Shown piece after piece: positions 40,273-43,801 of a stretch of DNA of 43,801 bases. The notes beneath the pieces are model-generated. The model made no database searches. It was not told the DNA's origin and saw nothing but the letters and a program-made list of their open reading frames with translations. The DNA comes from Clostridia bacterium (GTDB lineage: Bacteria; Bacillota; Clostridia; Oscillospirales; Acutalibacteraceae), in the NCBI GenBank assembly GCA_017399065.1, contig JAFQEL010000047.1:1-43801 (forward strand). The letters run 5' to 3'. The number at the start of each line of letters is the position of its first letter. Within the stretch, counting starts at the first letter, position 1. A program made the position numbers and the translations under genes.

Positions 40273-41769
40273 ATGAACAGAATCGACAATTACATAAAGC
40301 TGATAACCCCCGATAACATATCTAAAAAGAAAAAGCAGCTTATACGTGATGAATTAATGTGCCACATTTATGACAGAATTGATTTTTATAAGGAGGCGGG
40401 CTACGCGCTAGAAGACAGCATAACCAAAGCACTCGAAGATATGGGCAATGACGATGCGATTAAGCTTTCAATCAAAAATCACTTTGCCGAGCTTCATGCT
40501 GAAAGAATATGGTGGGCTGTTCTTGCTTTTTTCGTTGCTCCCATAATAAACCTGATTGCTTTATATTGCGGTGTATGGGTAACAAGCTTTGATTCAAAAG
40601 GCAGTCCCACAGCTTTTGAAAGCGCCATAAGCTTTATAATGCTGTTCGTTATTTTCGTTCTGGCTGTTTTTTGTTATAAAAAAGGTTTTCGTAAATGTCT
40701 TGCGGCAATCGGTATTTCAAATATAATTATCGGTGCATGCTCACTTTTAAGCTTTTATCCGCAGTCTGCAATATACAGCCTTGCCGTAAATATCAGCTAT
40801 CTGCTTGATGAATATACGCCCGTTGTTATGCGGGGCTTTGATTTTGAAGTTATATCGTTTTACTTGAGCGTTGCTATGCTGATTGCTTTTGGAGCTTTGT
40901 GCTTTGCGTTGAATTTAAAAATCAAAGCAAAAGGTAAACCGCCGAGAAAATTTATATTGACATCTATATTGTTTTCATTATTCTGTTTCGCTTCTGTTTT
41001 ATCTGTAACAACATACGAAGCAAATATCAAGCTATTTAAAGATTATCCGGTTTGGTTTGCAGAAAGAACAGATGCCCTGACACTTGAAACCAAAGAGATT
41101 TATGACTTGATTGAAACAGATAAAACCATTGACAAAGCATATAAGATACTTAAGGAAAACGGTTATTTAACCGTTGATGAGTACGTCAAAACACTTGACG
41201 GAGCTGACCAAAAACGCTTCAGATATAATTTCAATCAAATCAATTTCTTTTTTGAAGAAGATTATGAGGTTTATTTTAATCCGGAAGCTCTGCCTTACAT
41301 ATCTCATTATTCAACAAAATCAAACAATTTTATCTTTCTGTTGAGAGATGAAAGCGGTGTTTTGATTTCGAAAGGTGCGGGTTGTGCATACGGTTTATAC
41401 GACAACTACGGTGCAGCTTGTCACTATTCTATAAGAAACGATGATGTTGATGTCGTTGCAAAACGTTTTAAATCGCTTAAAAAGGGTGATAACGAGAATG
41501 AAACCGTAGCTTTTTTCGGCACAGATAACGGCGAAATATTCACCTGCTTTGAAGCTGATACACCCAAAGGTAAAAAAACATATTACCGCTTTTACAGCAG
41601 AGGTGCCGACACGTATGAATTACCCGGCAGCTTTGATAATTCAAGAACAGACTGTGAAGTTTATATCGAACTTGATTTTATTGATGGCTTACTGAACAGC
41701 GGTAAACTGAACTATATAAGTGCCGATAAAAACAACTACGGTAACAAAATAATAGAAGTTATACAATAA
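40273..41769 (+). CDS. HAAS-domain (permease prefix) membrane protein
   Basis: The product has 498 aa. The N-terminal 75 residues form a HAAS/DUF1700-type helical domain (QLIRDELMCHIYDRIDFYKE, then GYALEDSITKALEDMGNDDA), the usual partner of PadR. About five membrane helices follow between about residues 78 and 255 (WWAVLAFFVAPIINLIALYC; FVIFVLAVFCYKKG; FYLSVAMLIAFGALCFALN). The last 240 residues form a soluble, probably extracellular domain that I do not recognise, with a KGAGCAYGLYDNYGAACHYS segment. An excellent SD, GAGGAGGTG, is present. Function unknown; probably a membrane stress sensor or a regulated transporter-like protein. Confidence 0.8.
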   Translation: MNRIDNYIKLITPDNISKKKKQLIRDELMCHIYDRIDFYKEAGYALEDSITKALEDMGNDDAIKLSIKNHFAELHAERIWWAVLAFFVAPIINLIALYCGVWVTSFDSKGSPTAFESAISFIMLFVIFVLAVFCYKKGFRKCLAAIGISNIIIGACSLLSFYPQSAIYSLAVNISYLLDEYTPVVMRGFDFEVISFYLSVAMLIAFGALCFALNLKIKAKGKPPRKFILTSILFSLFCFASVLSVTTYEANIKLFKDYPVWFAERTDALTLETKEIYDLIETDKTIDKAYKILKENGYLTVDEYVKTLDGADQKRFRYNFNQINFFFEEDYEVYFNPEALPYISHYSTKSNNFIFLLRDESGVLISKGAGCAYGLYDNYGAACHYSIRNDDVDVVAKRFKSLKKGDNENETVAFFGTDNGEIFTCFEADTPKGKKTYYRFYSRGADTYELPGSFDNSRTDCEVYIELDFIDGLLNSGKLNYISADKNNYGNKIIEVIQ

Positions 41770-41814
41770 TTAACCTATAATCAAATTTTATGTTACAGAA
41801 AGGTCAGGATAAAA

Positions 41815-42693
41815 ATGTTTAACAGAATTATTTCAATTATTATGTCAGCTTTTCTCAGCTTTTTTAATTGGGTAGGGGTGATATTCGGTATGGAAGATAA
41901 TTACAGATTTGAGAATGTATCGTACGGTACACATGAGCGTCATACGCTCAATTTATATATACCTGCCGATAAGGAAAGTGTAGGTCTTGTGCTTATGATT
42001 CACGGTGGTGCATGGATTGGCGGCGACAAAAACGATTATGCAGCCGAAATGGAAAGAGTCCTTGATATGGGCTATGCCGTTGCCTCTGTCAACTACCGCT
42101 ATATCAGCGATGATGTTGACCTGCTTGATGTTACCGACGATATTCAGATTGCAGTAGCTAAAATCAAGAAGCTTAGTGAAAGACGTGGTGTTGAAATAAA
42201 CAAAATGGTGCTTACAGGTATTTCGGCTGGCGGACATCTTGCTATGCTGTATGCTTACTCAAGGGATGATGTTTCGGCAATCAAACCCGTTGCAGTACTG
42301 AATTATTGCGGTCCGACAGACCTCAGTGATGATGCGTACTACTTCGACAACGGTCTCGGTGACAGCGAGTATGTAGCTCAGGTGCTTTCGTGGGCTTGCG
42401 GCTACAAGCATACCTTTGCAACCCGCGAAGAAGCAAAAGAAGCACTGTTTAACGTTTCTCCGCTCAGATATGTTGATGCAGATACCGTACCTACGGTTAT
42501 AAATCACGGTATGAAAGACAACATTGTCCCCTTCTCAAACGCAGTATCCCTTCGTGATAAGTTCGATGCACTCGGTGTAACCTATGTGTTCAATGCTTAC
42601 CCCAATTCGGGCCACGGTCTTAATGAAGATGCGGAGAATACAGAAAAATCATACGAGCTGTACAGTGAGTATCTCGAAACCTATCTCGGCTGA
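41815..42693 (+). CDS. Alpha/beta-hydrolase esterase with N-terminal membrane helix
   Basis: The product has 292 aa. The N-terminal MFNRIISIIMSAFLSFFNWV helix resembles those of the GH18 and GH141-like proteins. The hydrolase domain has the oxyanion motif HGGAWIGG (63-70), the nucleophile S137 in TGISAGGHLA, an Asp in GMKDNIVPF (about 236) and His in NSGHGLNED (about 268). This is the full triad of the BD-FAE / acetyl-esterase type (HGGxW), which removes acetyl or feruloyl groups from sugars or hydrolyses small esters. It lies 45 bp after the HAAS gene with an AAAGGT SD. It could deacetylate glycans for the operon nearby, which is inference. Confidence 0.85.
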   Translation: MFNRIISIIMSAFLSFFNWVGVIFGMEDNYRFENVSYGTHERHTLNLYIPADKESVGLVLMIHGGAWIGGDKNDYAAEMERVLDMGYAVASVNYRYISDDVDLLDVTDDIQIAVAKIKKLSERRGVEINKMVLTGISAGGHLAMLYAYSRDDVSAIKPVAVLNYCGPTDLSDDAYYFDNGLGDSEYVAQVLSWACGYKHTFATREEAKEALFNVSPLRYVDADTVPTVINHGMKDNIVPFSNAVSLRDKFDALGVTYVFNAYPNSGHGLNEDAENTEKSYELYSEYLETYLG

Positions 42694-42752
42694 TTTTTTC
42701 TTGACAATTAACAGTTATTGTGGTTTAATGTAGTAAAGTGAATACTCGGAAA

Positions 42753-42866
42753 TCTCTTCGGGGCAGGGTGAAATTCCCGATCGGCGGTAAAGTCCGCAAG
42801 CGTGTTCAGCGTATGAATTGGTGCAACTCCAATACCGACAGTTAAAGTCTGGATGAAAGAAGAATG
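42753..42866 (+). ncRNA. FMN riboswitch (RFN element)
   Basis: The conserved blocks appear in order: CTTCGGGGCAGGGTGAAATT, CCCGATCGGCGGTAAAGTCC, then GGTGCAACTCC, AATACCGACAGTTAAAGTC and TGGATGAAAGAAGA closing the P1 stem. It controls the ribU gene downstream through the terminator at 42911. FMN binding would turn off riboflavin uptake. Confidence 0.97.
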
Positions 42867-42910
42867 ATTTTTCCGCCGCATATCTGCGACAGATTTTTCA
42901 GCTTTTATCA

Positions 42911-42940
42911 GCACCGAAGTTTTTTCGGTGCTTTTATTTT
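42911..42940 (+). terminator. Terminator of the FMN riboswitch
   Basis: GCACCGAA (42911-42918) pairs with TTCGGTGC (42924-42931), followed by TTTTATTTTT. It sits between the aptamer and the ribU SD and is the likely expression platform. Confidence 0.9.
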
Positions 42941-42955
42941 TGCGAGGTGTTGAAA

Positions 42956-43615
42956 ATGAAAGATAAGAATTTAATCAAGAAGCTTACGACTCTCTCTATG
43001 CTTTGTGCGATTGCTTACGTTGCTGTTTTCCTCAGCCGTATGCTGCCGCCGCTCGTACTGTTTCTTCAGTATGACCCTAAAGACGTTATAATTACTCTCG
43101 GCGGTTTTATTTTCGGTCCGCTTTCTTCACTTATAATCAGTTTCATAGTTTCACTTGTTGAAGCCGTTACCGTCAGTGATACCGGCCCGATAGGTTTACT
43201 TATGAACGTAATTTCGACCTGCACTTTCGCCTGCACAGCCGCTGTAATTTATAAAAAGAAGCGTACACTTTCGGGCGCGGTAATCGGTCTTGTTGCAGGC
43301 TGTCTTTTTATGACTGCCGCTATGATGCTGTGGAACTATGCAATCACACCGTTCTATATGAACATCCCCCGTGAAGAGGTCAAAGCTCTGCTTATACCCG
43401 CCTTCCTGCCTTTCAACCTCATCAAAGGCGGTCTTAATACCGCTTTCACGCTTCTGCTTTATAAGCCCGTTGTCACCGCATTGCGTAAAGCAAAGCTTAT
43501 TGGGCCTGCCAAAAATGAGTCGGGTGCAAAAAAATTGCCGAGTATTGCAATTGCGGTCGTTTCAATCCTGCTTATAGCAAGCCTTATTGCAGTTGTTTTT
43601 ATACTGAAAAAATAA
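42956..43615 (+). CDS. ribU: Riboflavin ECF transporter S component RibU
   Basis: The product is about 219 aa from the ATG at 42956, chosen because GAGGTG lies 6 bases upstream. It has about six membrane helices. Family features are FLQYDPKDVIITLGGFIFGP in the substrate-binding loop and helix region, and the small-residue motif near the N-terminus (LCAIAYVAVFLSRMLPP) that contacts the EcfT coupling protein. RibU captures riboflavin, and the shared EcfA/A'/T energising module is not in this window. Regulation by the FMN riboswitch confirms the substrate class. Confidence 0.95.
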   Translation: MKDKNLIKKLTTLSMLCAIAYVAVFLSRMLPPLVLFLQYDPKDVIITLGGFIFGPLSSLIISFIVSLVEAVTVSDTGPIGLLMNVISTCTFACTAAVIYKKKRTLSGAVIGLVAGCLFMTAAMMLWNYAITPFYMNIPREEVKALLIPAFLPFNLIKGGLNTAFTLLLYKPVVTALRKAKLIGPAKNESGAKKLPSIAIAVVSILLIASLIAVVFILKK

Positions 43616-43622
43616 AAATAGT

Positions 43623-43646
43623 AACCCCCCGGCTTAGCCGGGGGTT
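43623..43646 (+). terminator. GC-rich hairpin after ribU
   Basis: CCCCCGGC (43626-43633) pairs with GCCGGGGG (43637-43644) around a 3-base loop, flanked by AA/TT. It starts about 8 bases after the ribU stop and would end its transcript. It may also be the subterminal hairpin of an insertion element; the remaining 155 bases to the window edge contain further short palindromes (CGCCTTAAGGCG) and no clear gene. Confidence 0.75.
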
Positions 43647-43801
43647 CTTCATATGCGGGTAAAGCCCTATGTTACTGGCATCGCCTTAAGGCGTACCCAA
43701 CGTATTCCTTTTGCAAAGGATGCCTTTTTAAAGACAGAGTTGACATTTAATTTCTTCTTTCCCTTGCTTTCATTTATTTATTATTCTGTTTACAAATTCT
43801 A

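Overview
The window looks like chromosome from a gut Clostridia bacterium, most likely Oscillospiraceae/Ruminococcaceae. Evidence: a ctsR-mcsA-mcsB-clpC heat-shock locus, a YerC-type TrpR-like regulator, Hsp33, an FMN riboswitch in front of ribU, a PadR-controlled membrane operon, intracellular carbohydrate-active enzymes (two GH92, GH130, GH27, GH18), a GH141-like beta-helix protein, a BspA-type LRR protein and GTAGGG...CCCTAC interspersed repeats. The genus assignment is inference from gene content and style.

Layout. (1) 1-6.8 kb is a mosaic accessory region: a chloramphenicol-acetyltransferase-like fragment, an unknown gene plus a DUF6809-like gene behind 11-bp iterated repeats, a consensus promoter with a LexA/SOS box in its spacer that drives only a tiny terminated transcript, a HigB toxin with a HigA antitoxin fused to an M78 metalloprotease, and a large TIR-TIR-Sel1-TPR protein lying between two damaged copies of an AbrB/SpoVT gene. 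(2) 6.8-14.3 kb holds a GH92 alpha-mannosidase, REP-like repeats, a decayed phage polyvalent-protein remnant, a secreted alpha/beta hydrolase, and a three-gene HipB-HipS-HipT toxin-antitoxin operon. (3) 14.4-24.9 kb is core: lysS-greA, a YerC-like gene, a methyltransferase, hslO, and the ctsR-mcsA-mcsB-clpC regulon with CtsR operators. That regulon is interrupted by a methyltransferase gene and a small repeat. (4) 25-30.3 kb is surface and secreted: an acidic Ser/Glu-rich protein with a PDTG sorting-like tail, an XRE regulator divergent from an LRR protein across a 19-bp perfect inverted repeat, a GH141-like protein, and a tRNA-Leu(CAG) preceded by a duplicate of its own 5' end. (5) 30.6-42.7 kb holds a membrane-anchored transglutaminase-like protein and then a leftward glycan operon, GH130 > GPH/MFS transporter > GH18 > GH27 > GH92. 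It is followed by a rightward PadR/HAAS pair and an esterase. (6) 42.7-43.8 kb holds the FMN riboswitch, ribU and a hairpin that may be the end of an IS200/IS605-type element.

How the genes work together. The leftward operon fits import and cytoplasmic breakdown of mannose-rich host or yeast N-glycan fragments: GH92 trims alpha-mannose, GH18 would act on the chitobiose core, GH130 would phosphorolyse beta-mannosyl-GlcNAc or beta-mannosides, and GH27 would remove alpha-galactose. Three proteins around it (GH141-like, GH18, esterase) start with a similar aromatic hydrophobic helix without a clear cleavage site. This may be a shared membrane tether.

The best candidates for something little described are the SOS-box micro-transcript beside a protease-type toxin-antitoxin, the TIR protein framed by duplicated SD-masking AbrB leaders, the operator-in-promoter HipBST operon with an apparently leaderless first gene, the XRE/LRR divergent unit, and the duplicated tRNA-Leu 5' end around a structured insert.
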